A stretch of 64,000 bases of DNA from Powellomyces hirtus (GCA_025526995.1 JAHLKG010000010.1:248001-312000); one strand, 5' to 3'; counted from the first letter of the stretch, positions 46,508-59,400 are shown. Notes: a model not told the origin generated them from the sequence alone. A program made the numbers and translations.

Positions 46508-49500
46508 ATGGCCCCAACAATGCCTTCAGGGCCGCTGAGAGATCAGTCCGCGGATCTGCGTGTGGACACAACCTTGGATTCCATCATCCGCAACTGTAAG
46601 GAAGCGCTCATGGGAATCTTGCTGGTGATTAATAAAAATGACCACGAGCAACACCCGGCATGGGACATAATCAAATGTTTGGTCGAGCATTGCCAAGATC
46701 TCATGTTTCCCATCAGTGTCTCCTTCTTCCCGTGGCAAAGCGAGATCAGCTGGCTGCGGCGTGGACTTGAGTGGACTGCACCCGAAGATCTGGTTTGTTG
46801 CTGGTGATTTGGCGGAGCAGGAACATTGTACTCTTTGGGCAGTCATTCATTTATCCTCTTCATAGATATCACAGTCGTCGACCGTATTCAATGTGCTGAT
46901 CTCAGCGCTAGGGCTTACACTAGTGAATGCTCTGTGGGTTGGGATTTCCTTTTCCCACAATCAATTTCGGTTCATTTGGCCCTTGAAGACTTTGCGCACC
47001 GCCTTGGGCTTGTTTGCGACCATTCTCTACATCCCAAGTCTGGCCATCTTTGTCTCCTCAATTTCCTTCTGTGGACCCGGCGGAGTGGGACCGCCTGGAA
47101 GCGGGCCGGTTTGCTGGGGAGGGAGCCATTTCTATGCCAGTATGTTGACGCTTCCGATCATCGTCATCTTCATCATCCTCGTCCTTGCGGTTGCCGCAAC
47201 TCTTTTTGAGCCCGATCCCAAAAAAGAAGACATTGAAAGTCGATGTCACAGTCGACTGGACCTGCTGTACATTGGATGTCAGACCGTGTTAACTCTGATG
47301 CAGATCACCTTGCGAGGCTACACCGATACGACGAGCAGCCTGTGCCATTGGCTTATGGCCGGTACCTGCGTTGTCACTTCCATGTCACTTGCCTGTGCAA
47401 CCGTATGGGTATGTCAACTCGCTTCTCGAACTCAGTTAAGGCCCAAATTTAATATCCGGTCCTCAGTACCTGCCCTACTATTCTTTCAAGTATTCAATGT
47501 TTCGCACGGCACTCAATTTCAATTTTGCATGGGCATCGCTATGCTGTGTGTACAATCTGATTCGCCCCGGCAGCGACATTGGCATTCTCTACGTGGTTCT
47601 AATCCCGGCCGTGATGGTTTTTTCGGGGTTTGTGGCTCGGGCACGCCGGCACAGCATTGAGAGTGGCGATCCCCAATTCATGAGTCCGACTACTTTGGAA
47701 CTCAAAATAAGGTTCCGCCTGGAAAAGGCCAACTTGCTTTTCCGTCGCCCACCGAAGAACAATATCACTCTGACAGAGGGGAGCCCTGGAGATCTCAATT
47801 ATGGCACCACACAAGCTGATCGAGCCAATGTTGAAAAGAATGCGAAGCACAAAGAACGGGAGATCCTCGATGAGCTTAGCACGATGTTCTCGCAAGGGTT
47901 CAATAGGCATCAAAAGTCGTGTCGATTGCGATTATATAGTGGGCAGTTTCAGCTCCTGCAGATGGGGAACAAAGCTCAATGCCTGGCTTTGCACGAGAAG
48001 GCCGCGGCTATGCAGCCAAGCCTCGATGAAGCTTTCATGATTTTTCGCAGGAGACGGACTCTGCATGAACGATACATGGGCGGCGACGTCATTGATTTCA
48101 TTGCATTCGAGCAGAATATGCAGCACGCAAAAAAGTATGCGTTGGTAAATCGCTTCGCTTCGAACACGCACCACTCATTCGCAATGATCTTGACTTTAGG
48201 CACGAGCAACGTGCAGTCCATGCCGTGACACAATTCTGGGCGGAGTTGTTGAAAAGAAACCCGTCTTTCGAGCGTCTTCAAGCACATGGGGTTCTTTTGA
48301 CGGCCGCGGCATCGTCTGCGCAGGTGTGTTACAGTGTGCACGTTTATGCAAAACCTCATTTAACACTCCCGACAGCAAAGTTATGGTGCTATGCTACGAT
48401 TATCTCCCCACTCTGCAAATGTCTATCGGCTGTATGGAAATTTTTTGATCAATATTTTGAATGATGTCAAGCAAGGTCAGGCTCTTCTGCAGCACGCGGA
48501 TGAATTAGAAGACAGTGGCGACAAAGATGATGGCGAAGGGTCGAATCACGAAGATACTTTCGATGGGGACGCAACGTTGGCAAATACCGTCAAACTGAAT
48601 GAGGACAGCGCGATGTTCACAATATCAGGAGACGAAGAATCACTTGGACTCGTAAGCTGCCCAAGTGGTCACCTACGCTGCTGACTTCTGCTGAAGCAAT
48701 GTTTTGTGGAACTTAGATCGAGAACGTGAATCAGCCCGCATTGAAAATGTTTGGTTACCGCAAGGGCGAGATTTTGCATAAGAACATCAGCATCATTATT
48801 CCGTCACCATTTTGCGAAATGCACGACTATCTCCTCAAGCAGTACCTGGACACCGGACGTGCGAAGGTGTTCATTGATCGCAGTTTGTGTTAATCACTAA
48901 TATTGGCATTCTCATATGCTCTCCTTTCTACAGGTCATTGATCGGCCGAGGTCTGTCTTAGCAGTGCACAGCTCAGGGTATTTGATGACTGTCTCGTTGC
49001 TTGTGAAACAAGTAACTGAGGAAGGGGGAAAGCAGGCTTTTCTCGGAGTACTGAATCGAATTCCGGACACGATCAATCAGGAGTACGCTATCACCAATCC
49101 AGATCTGAGTATCCTCCATTTTACTCGCGGATGCACCACGCTCTTTGGGACACCTCCTGTGCATCGATCACTTGTCCACGTTGCCAAGCCAAATCTTTCT
49201 GAATGGCTTCCCGACATGAATCCCAGTCGACTCGGAGAATGCACGGGAGGGCAAAAGCTGAAATTTTTGGTAGACGCTGCAGAACCGTATGATGTATATG
49301 CTTCAGCAAGTGAAGTCGAGCTGCATGGCAGCAGGTCATTTATTTTCCGTCTGTCGGTGCACCACCTTGCAAATATCAATACCGGTGGGGTTGAGGGGCA
49401 GCATGAAGGAGAGCCAAGTGCCGGTGGATGCCCATTCCGAAAAGATGGCAGGCAGCAACAGCACATCTCACGGGCCTTTTCAGTTGCATCCGAGACCGCA

Positions 49501-51611
49501 ATGCCTTTGGCGTTTTCTGCTCACAGTCTAAATGATGATTCTGAAAATGAGATGCCGAGCACCCAAAACAACAACAAAGCGCCAAGAGTGGACAATGATG
49601 ATTCGTACAGCCTGACTTCAGGTGGGAGTCAACTGGGATCATCGGGGAATTCGCAGTTGAGAAGAATGGTCGCGCTTCGCACTGTCGTCGCCACTGGGCG
49701 ACTGCGGTGGATCACAGCCAGTATTTCACTATGCCTGGCCTTGTCCGCATCGCTGGCGATAGGGCAGAATCGACTATATCATTGGACATTTAAGACCGCA
49801 TCAAAACGATTAACGCATACTCGAATGCGTGGAGACGCTTGCTTTCATGCTCTTTCGGTAGTTGATGGAGTTCGCAGTCTCCAGCTCTCGAGATTACCTT
49901 CGGGTCCCCTACCCGGAGTTTATGAAGAGGACAAGGCAACGGAACAGCTACGGAAGAGTGCTTTGGCCTTGCAAAATGTAGTTCGGGATTTGTCCCCGGC
50001 ATCTGATGATCCATTTCCTCTGATCGTCGCGGTAGAGACATTGGCGGGCACCATCAACATGAGCTTGATGGAGCTCGTCAACACTGTTGTCTCTCAGATT
50101 TTATTCATTTTGGCTGCGCCCGCGAACGATTCCGGTGTTCCAATGCAGATGGCGAGCTTGCTTTCCAATGCGGGCACTATCATGCTCGATGGGCTAAACG
50201 CATCGGCGTGGGTGCTGATCAAAGCAGAAGGGCCTGTGGAACCAAAAACTGTCTTTGGAATATCTTGCTTGGGACCGATACTTTACTTAGTTTTCTTCAT
50301 TGGTATAACCTGGCCGTTATACTGCCTCATTGAAGAGAACCGGAAAAGCGTCTTGAAAGTTTTCTTGACTATCCCAAAGGAAGTCGTAAAGGGCATCTAC
50401 GAGGCGCATCTTGGTAAGAGGTTAACCCTTGGCGTTGAATCGTATGTGCTGCCTGTGGTGCTAAACCCCCATTTGCAGAACAATCGAAAGCTTTTGAGGA
50501 AGACGAAGACAACGAGCCAGACATGCATTTAAACGATCGCGACCACCCCGGCGGAGAAGGACTACCTAACCTAATGGACAGTTTGTCCTCTGGCCGAATG
50601 AAATCAAGTGACCAGAGATCACGCAGCACAAAACGACTTCCGTGGTGGCTTGCAATTCGGGACCAGCATATGATGATACCAAAAGCCGGCATCATTTTCT
50701 GTCTTTGCCTGGCGTACTTCATCAGTGGTGGTGCCCTCATCTACAATATAGTCCAGGAAGGTGGGGCGGAAGCCGGGCAGGTCTACTGGGCAACTCAACA
50801 GCTGGCGCTCGTCCGGCATGTGGATCTTGTGGCTAGGGAGGCTTACATTGCGGGCCAAAACATCGCGCCTCCGTCGTTCCAGGCACCGTCTTTGCCCAGC
50901 CTGATCGTTACGCTAGGCAGAGTTCATCATGGCTTGATATACGGGTCAACCAGCATGGGCACGCCATTATCCCTTACATCAAGTAATCCCGATCTGACGA
51001 ACGTGATGCTGAACGACGCATGCTTGAGTTCCAGTCCGCAAGATTGTAACACGTTTTCAAACGGCATACTTTCTCATGGACTGCACTCAGCACTTTCATG
51101 GTATTCGCAGAATGCATTGCTACTTTCTGGAGCACACAGTTCTTTTACTGTGACCCAAGATCCGCTTTCCTTGATTATGTTCCTACGTGCGATGGACCAT
51201 GTCTATCTTCTGCCCGTCTTGGAATTCATTACGGACTTCTTCGAAGGCCCGTTCTTCAGCCAGGAGAGGTGGTTTGCAACATACCATCTCACCTTCACTG
51301 TCATTTTTGTGTTCGCGATGGCAGCTTCATATGTGTTTTTATTCCGCCCGCTGATCACGCAACTTGATGCGGACATTCGCCGAACCCACGTGATGCTTTT
51401 CATGATTCCGACTGAAGTATTCGAGCAAACGGACATGATGAATCAGTGGCGTGAAAAGTCACAAAAAGCGCCGAAGGTCACCCATTCTGCGGAAACAGAA
51501 CCAGAACAAGAAGTACTAAAGAAAAGCGCACTTTTTAATTCTTTCGAGCGTCGTAGACGGAGGGTTGAGATCAAAGAGACTACTGTAAGTTCTCCGGACA
51601 ATATCGTCTAG
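46508..51611 (+). CDS. Tiny-macrocysts (TmcB)-like multi-pass membrane PAS-domain protein
   Basis: Eight exons (46508..46792, 46866..47408, 47467..48134, 48200..48323, 48376..48651, 48717..48866, 48934..50413, 50479..51611) give 1552 residues. The N-terminal third has about seven hydrophobic helices (VFNVLISALGLTLVNALWVG, LPIIVIFIILVLAVAATLF). A helical TPR-like region with alternating short repeats follows (SGQFQLLQMGNKAQCLALHE, YGAMLRLSPHSANVYRLYGNF). Next is a PAS domain at about 613-725 (VNQPALKMFGYRKGEILHKN, ISIIIPSPFCEMHDYLL, VLAVHSSGYLMTVSLLVK). Two TM-ectodomain-TM modules close the protein, at about 942-1170 and 1245-1490, each ending in a cytosolic IP[KT]EV motif. This layout is that of Dictyostelium TmcB/TmcC relatives in protists and zoosporic fungi. 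The ligand and output are unknown. A GTAAGT near the stop could allow a longer 3' isoform. Confidence 0.8.
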
Positions 51612-51887
51612 AACTGAAAGATATATCGTTCATATCAAGACATACATACCACCGTATAGTTTATGTATGCGTATATTTTTTATTAACTGTTTGTCACGAA
51701 TACATTTTATGTGAAAATGTAGGCGCAGCAGAGATGTGATATGATTTGATTATTGACAGTTTTCTGACGGCGCGATCGACGCTTACGTGAGTTCGCGATG
51801 CATCATTAGTCAGAACTGATCGAAGGAACTGCAACGTGGCTTCACTCCCAGCCATTTTTTGTCCTTACTAGCAAATACCATTCACTC

Positions 51888-53207
51888 ATGGCTCCTGCCA
51901 AAGAAGACGTTCCGGCTGATGCGCCAGAGCACTGTCCTGGCACAGCGAGTGATTTGGCGGGCAAAGGTACACATCATCGAGTGGGTTCTGTTGAGCTAAT
52001 TCTATAGGACTTAACCGTTCCTGCTTTTTCGTTCTCAATTAGCCGACTCGTGCGCTGGCTGTCCCAATCAACAAGCCTGTGCAACGGGCCCCAAGGGTCC
52101 TGACCCAAGTAAGATAACAGCTTTGATTCTTTCAAAAGTCTCCCTCTGTTCCCTTACCCGTTCGCCTTGCTTAGGTATACCTCTGATAAACGAGAGAATG
52201 GCTGACGTCAAGCACAAAATCCTTGTTCTTTCCGGGAAGGGCGGCGTTGGAAAGAGCACCTTCACAACGAATCTGGCATTTGCGCTATCCTTTGACGATT
52301 CCGTTCAGGTGAGTGCTGTTGAGCACGAGCGGCCATTTGTGATCTGCCCCTCTTACTCTTCGATTTACCTGTACTACTCCAATAGGTCGGAATAATGGAT
52401 ATTGACATAACAGGTCCTTCGATGCCTAAGATGACCGGTCTGGAAGGAGAGACGATTCATCAGAGCAACACTGGATGGTCCCCTGTTTACGTCAGCGACA
52501 ATCTTGGAGTAATGTCAGTTGGATTTATGCTGCAAAACGCCGATGATGCGGTGATATGGCGAGGTCCAAAGAAGAACGGTATCATCAAGCAGTTCCTGAA
52601 GGACGTCGACTGGGGAGCACTGGATTACCTTGTAGTCGACACTCCCCCCGGCACTTCCGATGAGCACCTCTCAGCTGTTCAATATCTCAAGGAGTCGGGA
52701 ATAACGGGAGCAGTACTGGTCACCACCCCACAAGAAATGTCTCTGCAAGATGTTCGCAGGGAGATTAGTTTTTGCCGCAAGGTTGGCGTCCCCATTATCG
52801 GCGTCGTAGAAAACATGGCCGGTTTCGTGTGTCCGGGATGTCACAAAGAGTCTGTAATTTTTGCCCCCAACACTGGAGGAGCAAGGAAAATGGCAGAAGA
52901 TATGAAAATTCCTTTCTTGGGATCCATTCCCCTTGACCCGCGGATAGGTACGTTGTGAACAGCGAAAAACTCATATGCTGATGTGCGCCACGACGGCAAT
53001 TGACTATTTACTTGGTCAAAGGCAAATCCTGCGATCTCGGCGAATCGTTCCTGGACATCTATACGGATTCGCCAGCCCACAAAGCGTACATGGACGTAAT
53101 TGACAGTAAGTGACGTGGCGTCTTGGTGCTTCGGCGAAGCCTCTCAAATAGCTCACACACTATAACTCGCATCAGAAATCAGAAGTTACGTTGATGGTCG
53201 ATCATAA
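51888..53207 (+). CDS. NBP35: cytosolic Fe-S cluster assembly scaffold ATPase NBP35
   Basis: Six exons (51888..51966, 52043..52108, 52175..52308, 52386..52947, 53022..53105, 53176..53207) give 318 residues. The N-terminal ferredoxin-like motif is C16-x13-C30-x2-C33-x5-C39, specific to NBP35 and absent from CFD1. The deviant Walker A is [12 protein letters not shown] (68-79). Further motifs: [13 protein letters not shown] (Walker A'), [25 protein letters not shown], and the cluster-bridging C242-P-G-C245 in [10 protein letters not shown]. With CFD1 it forms the bridged [4Fe-4S] scaffold of the CIA pathway in the cytosol. The end [15 protein letters not shown] fixes the last two introns. Confidence 0.96.
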
Positions 53208-53710
53208 TCTGCCTATCCAGTGAGAAAGTACGTGATCCATAAGCCACACGAAAGGCGACATCATCAGCCAATTTGGGACTCCTCGTATCTAGCGGTTTAA
53301 GGATGAACAGGGCTGCCGATACAGGATTACGGCTGTGTTCAAACGACGTAATCAGCGAGTAACTTTAGGCTAGAGCCTAGTCTTGTAGCTCGGTTAGCCG
53401 CGGTTGCGCGCGTGACGGTATGCCGAACGCGAACCCTCTCTGCGCGTGGCATCGTAGGCTGCGGACCAGCCAGAAATCAATATCGTGAGGTGTAGCTTCC
53501 GCCCATAGGCGTTCTAAGTTTGTAGCACCACTTCTAGTGTCAATGTGCTTACACGCCCTCAATGATGCTGTAATAATCTCGTAAATGTGAATACTATACG
53601 TTAAAACATGGCGAGCTCGCACGCTGGTCCCAAAAAACATTGATTAAATGTATAACATGGTGTGTATCTCGCAACTTGATCTATCTAATCATGTGAAATT
53701 CTAAATGTCA
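53208..53710. other. convergent intergenic region, NBP35 / serine dehydratase
   Basis: About 500 bp between converging genes. It includes a GC-rich island (53395-53480) with partial self-complementarity that does not fold into a convincing tRNA. A minus frame at 53377-53640 has no recognisable content. No transcript feature can be supported. Confidence 0.5.
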
Positions 53711-55999
53711 CTAGCACATGGGCACATTCACGGCGAGTCCACCTTGTGAGGTTTCTTTATACTTTGACATCATGTCGTGGCCCTGTTTCCCCAAAGAACA
53801 AAGTTCCAGTCAGATCTACGTATAAGGAGAAGGCTAAGATTCGGACTTACCGTTTGCCGCATCGTCTCGATCACATTATCCAGACTGACATGGTGTCGGC
53901 CGTCTCCATTCAGCGCAAGTTGGGCTGCTGTGACCGCTTTGACAGCGCCTAACGCATTGCGCTCAATGCATGGAATCTGAACAGAAATGGGTTTTAACAA
54001 TTCTTGAATCGTAAGATTTTCCCGTTGTAACTTTATATACTCGCAAAACGATACCTGAACCAGGCCTCCGACGGGATCGCATGTCAGTCCCAGGTTGTGT
54101 TCCATTGCAATTTCCGCGGCGTTTTCGACTTGTTCCACAGAGCCACCCATGACCGCTGCAAACGCTGCAGCTGCCATACTACATGCAACCCCAACTTCAC
54201 CTTGACATCCCATTTCCGCTGCCGATATACTGGCACCGCGCTTGTATAACATTCCGATTGCCGAGGCAGTGAACAAAAACTCAGTCACATCCGACTCGAT
54301 CAAGCCATAGTCATGCGAACTAGCGTAAGAGCTGGATGCCTCATCGGAGAAAAATTCGAGATAGTATTTCAAGACTGCAGGGATGACGCTAGTATAAAGC
54401 ATTGATGAGAGTCATATGCCATAAGCGGTGACAGTTTTCAGCGAGATCTTACCCAGCGGCGCCGTTTGTTGGAGCGGTCACTACACGGCCTCCAGCCGCA
54501 TTTTCTTCATTCACGGCAATTGCATATGCGCTCAGAAAATCCAATGCAGGCGATACCATCCTTTTTCGCCGACGCTTCTTCAATAGTTCAACCCCATCCT
54601 TCTGGTACTGAGATATCGCCTGCGTCCGCGAGGTCGTAGCCTGAACGGGTGCTTTTGAGTCACTACTACGAGGCATCCCTGCTTTGGGACCGCCAAAGAA
54701 TCCCCTTTGGAGCTTCCGATACAGTCCGGGTGCTCGACGCGGAACTTTCAGACCACCAGGTAGAACCTCATTATCTCCCGCCAGACACCCGTTCTCAATG
54801 CTTTTGTCCATGACATCCCAGATGGCTTTAGTCCGATCCCTGATGTCTGAAACGCTTCTCCACCGTCGCTCGTTTTCCCAAACTACCTGCGCGATGCTCA
54901 TCTCTTCGCGCTTGCAGACATCGAGCAGTTGAAGCCCGTTTTTGAAAGGAAGAGCGGCAGTGGTTACCGCTACGTCCTGACTTTTTCGGCCTTCCTCTAC
55001 ATCCTTCGTGTCATAAGCCATGTAGTACACATTCTCACCGTGCGCGACTCGGGTCTTTTCATTAACAACGAACCCTCCTCCGATGCTAAAATACTCATTG
55101 CATGCGACAAGATCAGCGGTTTGATCTAGTGCCAAGAATCGCATTCCGTTCGGATGCTGGGGTAGAGAAGCGTCGGGATGGAAAATGAGATCACGCGACG
55201 GATGGAAGTCAATCGCGTGTGTGCCATTCAGATTCAGACTGGACGTTTCTGCGATCGTCCGGCAGCGACCAGGTATGGATGGGGCGTCTACGGACTCGGG
55301 CGCTGAAACGAAATTGATGTTCATACGGGCTCAATATTTGACCACATGCTATAAGTGTTTGTACCTTCTCCTTCCAATCCCATGAGAATCGCATTTCTAT
55401 GACACCGCAGGCTTAGCTACTTCATATTGCATGTGAGATCTTAATCAAACTTACGGTGTCCCGTGTCCTTCGCCTGTCAATGCCAAACTCCCATACAGAT
55501 GGACTTTCATGATTCGCACTCTGCTCAACACTCCCGCGTTTTTCAAATCTTCCAGAAAGATTTTGGCGGCACGCATCGGCCCGACAGTATGACTTAAATA
55601 TTAAATCAGATGGGTACTCAGACAAAAGCACCTGTTGACAGTCTGACGTTTGGACTGCTGTACACACCTGGAAGAAGGCCCGACCCCAATACTGAACAGA
55701 TCAAATGTGCTTACGACAGCATGATGATCATCTTTATCCTCGCTTGCTTTGGTTGCCGCTTGCTCATTTGCTTGGGGAGTTGTGCTTTTCGGCGTCTGAC
55801 CAAACGGCTTCAACCCAGCGGGCAATGTGCCCAACTCCGACGGCAAGTTGGTTGAGGATTGACGCGCGAATTGAGAGCGCCGAAATTCCGCACTTGCGAG
55901 GACAATCGTCGGTGCAAAACATCGTCCTACGCTGCTTCCAATTCTGCCATGCAGCCTGGCCGGAAGGCCCTTGTTCGAAGCTGCACGTCGGAGAAGCAT
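53711..55999 (-). CDS. L-serine dehydratase, single-chain [4Fe-4S] type, probably mitochondrial
   Basis: Seven exons (55668..55999, 55455..55592, 55365..55396, 54453..55302, 54055..54388, 53851..53976, 53711..53782) give 627 residues. The N-terminal 75 residues are basic/Ser-rich ([18 protein letters not shown]), a likely mitochondrial presequence. Beta domain: [49 protein letters not shown]. Alpha domain: [58 protein letters not shown], and the end [14 protein letters not shown]. The Cys in GCQGE, LTCDPV and IPC are the expected cluster ligands. It deaminates L-serine to pyruvate and ammonia. About 50 extra residues (GFFGGPKAG to KKRRRKR) interrupt the alpha domain. One 78-nt intron (53977..54054) is in frame and stop-free. 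Confidence 0.92.
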
Positions 56000-56445
56000 G
56001 TCGGCGTACGTGAAAGAAGCAATGCTTCGTGTGCAAGGCCAATCACTCAAGTGAGGAACAACGACTGAACCTCAAGGTCGCGGAAGAAGCTTCATACAGA
56101 CATCAGACGAAGCAACCACCCGATTTATAAGATTCGCAACTACCGGTTTTAGTGTATCTTTCGGATGGATAGTGTACACCTAGGATATTTTTATTTTTGT
56201 TTTTCAAGGTCAACTGATGACAGCAAAGTCGACGCGCGCCGCGAGCGAGTCGCCACGCAAACGCCACAACCAACTCTGTGGGTAACGGCGCGCGGAGCGT
56301 CATATTCGAGCAGAATGTGGATCAAATGATTGCGATATATTCTCCCTCGCGTTGTCTATAGCAAGCGCAGAGACGAAACTGATTCCCTCACTAAGATTCC
56401 GACGGTTTCACAACTTCCGAAAGACGTAGGCTGGACGCGTCCGTC
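56000..56445. promoter_or_regulatory. divergent promoter region, serine dehydratase / dymeclin
   Basis: About 445 bp between divergent start codons. It includes an A/T-rich block with a T-run (56190-56205) and a GC-rich block (56225-56300). A short leftward extension of the dehydratase frame (to 56050) lacks an ATG. No other gene was recognised. Confidence 0.45.
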
Positions 56446-59400
56446 ATGGAAGATGCCGAATCGCCAGGCGGATCACGAAAGTTAGCACCGCTGTTGGATC
56501 TCTCAGACTATTCCGTTAAAAACGTTCCGAAGAAGTCCGTGGATGATAAACGCGATGTGTTTCACCACGCTGGAGCTGAGGTGGATTTTACTGATTTGAC
56601 GCAAACGAGGGGCACTCGCACTGCAGCAAGTGCACCCGATAACGCTTTGGGTTCACGGAAAGCAAGCTCGCCGGAGCGCGTGGTTCTCGCAGGGTCTGGG
56701 CGCACGAGCCCTGTGCGCATGAGGGAGGGTGTGTCTGCTGATGCATTCGGCCTCAAAAATGCAGCTGAAGCTCCAAAAGTTATCAGACCAAATTTGAGGG
56801 TAGTTACGCCAGGTAGCGCCGCTATTGACGTGGCTGCAGCGCCGCGAACATCCCTGCCAAGGACACAGCTGTCGCCACCTCGACGAGCCTCGTCCTATCA
56901 AGTTCGGACGCCTGCGGAGAATCGGTATATGTCCTACAAACACTATGGAACATTTCAGCAACTGGCATCGAGTCAGAAGAGCATACTCGTAGATCAGGCT
57001 TTATGGTCGTCTGTACTTCGAGGAGACAGGCTTCCGCAGCCCCAGACAAGGTAAACCTCAGCTTACACGTGATCTTGACAAGACCGCAACTATCGCAGTT
57101 GACATGACTGTTGACCTATATGCTTACCGCCGCTGATTGATCGCATCGTCCGGGGATACATTATAGTCAGGAGGCTTTCGATCTAGAAATGCTTACCTTG
57201 CAGATTGGAGAGGGAATTTGTATGTCATCTCAATAGCATTGGATGCTTTGCGCACCATCCACCAAAGAAAACTTACCTCTGTTGCATTTATGGCCAGCAA
57301 AGACCAACGCTTTTACGGCAAACTTCAATGTGCTGCTCTTATCTCTCCTGAGTCATATGCGGTATATGAGAGTCGCGGCGTATGATGGGTGAGACACTTC
57401 ATATGTAACAGTCTGCTGCAACCCCAATTGCTGATTCGTTTGATCTTCATCGCAAGCGAATGGAGCTGCGAAGCATACAACACCATTTTTCTGGTCAGGC
57501 TTTGTATCAAGTACTATATCTTCAACCTGAGTCAGATTGAGATTCATGAACATTTCGAGAGTACGGGTGTTCTCTTCGTGATTTCGTTTCCAGTATGCGC
57601 CTCTTATGCAGCCAAATTTAGTGGATCGCACGCTCCCTTTGAACATCCCTAAGGACTATATCACATCTTCGTTTCAACCCGGCCTCAAATTGGAACGGAT
57701 CACCGTCGATTCACACATATTACAAGGTCATTGAGTCACTTCCAAGTAGAAGGGGGGGGGGGGGGGTTGCAGATTTTGACGAATCTGCTTGCGAAACAGA
57801 CAAACGTTTACGGGCGCAACAGCTGCTGGAAGAGCTTTTCCATGTCGTCATCTACGCCGAATCGAGGTCTGCTCTTCTACTCTGCTTCATCTCAGATCAT
57901 AGACTCACTCCGAAAATAGCTCGCCCACAAATTACGACTTCTACATGGAAGTCCTAAATCTGCTCATCGTAATGGCATCAATGCAGTTGAAACCGCCGAG
58001 TTCGGAGCCTGGGGATGGGCTCTATTTCATGGAGATCATCTTGGACCGACTCAGGTACCATTTAACAGAGGGTTTGATGCAACAAGAGGCTCATTCTACA
58101 GAAAATCGTAGCCATTTCGCAGGTGGTGCTATGGCCCGCCTCTTACTCAACTATGTCAACCGAGTCGCTCATGCGGGGCCTTCCAGTGGTGCGTTGCTGA
58201 CAGATCGTTTTGACGATTTATGCCTGTGATCTAACTCATTCTCGCAGGAATGTTGTACAGTGCATACTCGTATCTCTATCTCTTCTCCGCCAAGCGACAA
58301 GAAGATAGACAACCATCGCCGCTTGCTGACAAGAGCGCGATGCTTTTATTGATACTCGCAAATCAGAACCCAAAGCATTTTGCAAATGAGTTCATGGAAG
58401 CAATAAGGCGCCTGCAGGATAGCAATGGTACGACAGTTTGGAGCAGTGGCGAACGCAACTGGTTCATGATCTAATCGAGATCCAGTTACACAATCTGCCG
58501 CAGATGATGGTACTACGGTCAAGATCTCTTTCCGGCAACTGTATCAGACATTGCGCAGGTGGGCAGTGAACCCACTGTTACATATCCCTTGGCGCCGCTG
58601 ATATTGGCCTTGTTTTATCCAGCACTGTCTCATCGGAAGAAAGCTGTATGATTCTATACCCTCTTCTTGTGCACAATCGGAATTTTCGCACATACATAAT
58701 GTCTCGTTCCGACCCCGAGAGCCTGGTAGGTGGAAAAGCTTATCTCCGTGATTGGCCGATAGTTCAATAACCTCGCACTGTCGTTACCTACATGTTAGCT
58801 ACTACCGGTGTTAAAGGCAATCTACGAGTTTTCGGAACAAAAAGGAAACTATCAACAGCTGTATATGCTGCTCATCATCGTGCTCTTGTTGTCACAAGAC
58901 AATGATTTTATTGAAAGCATACAGAAGATCGTAAGTACCTTGAGCATTCCACATCTTGTAAAATGACGCTGTATCGCTAATGTTAAGAATCTTAAAGACA
59001 GTTCAGTCACATACCTGGTACACGGAACGAGTGGTGAAATCAGTGTCTTTGGGAGGGCTGAGCATCCTGGTTCTGATTCGAACTGTGCAAACAAATCTGG
59101 CGACATACAAGGTGCCCATAAGCGCGACCGGGGTGCTTCTGCAATGCTAATAACGTTCGTTCAAACTAGGATGTGTATTGCCATACCCTGTGTGCCGCCA
59201 TCCTTGCCAATCTATCAAACAGTGTTGTCGGTCTGAACTCGGTGGTCGCTCAGAGGATAGTTAGGTAAAGTTGGCAAGCGCCGGCCGTACGCGAGCGGAA
59301 GGAGTTTCTTATTGTGCATGCGCAGTTTCTATGAAATGGTTGCCAAACGATATTTAAAGCTTCTCGACCAACTTGGTCAAGATTCAGCCGAGAAACTTCC

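Noticed and set aside
48901..53207. Idea that the TmcB-like gene and NBP35 form an operon or fused locus
   Set aside because: They are separated by about 276 bp with a stop codon, and eukaryotic monocistronic transcription is the default; no functional link is evident.
53390..53470. GC-rich self-complementary stretch suggestive of a tRNA
   Set aside because: No T-loop GTTCRA box at the right spacing and no clean acceptor stem could be drawn on either strand.
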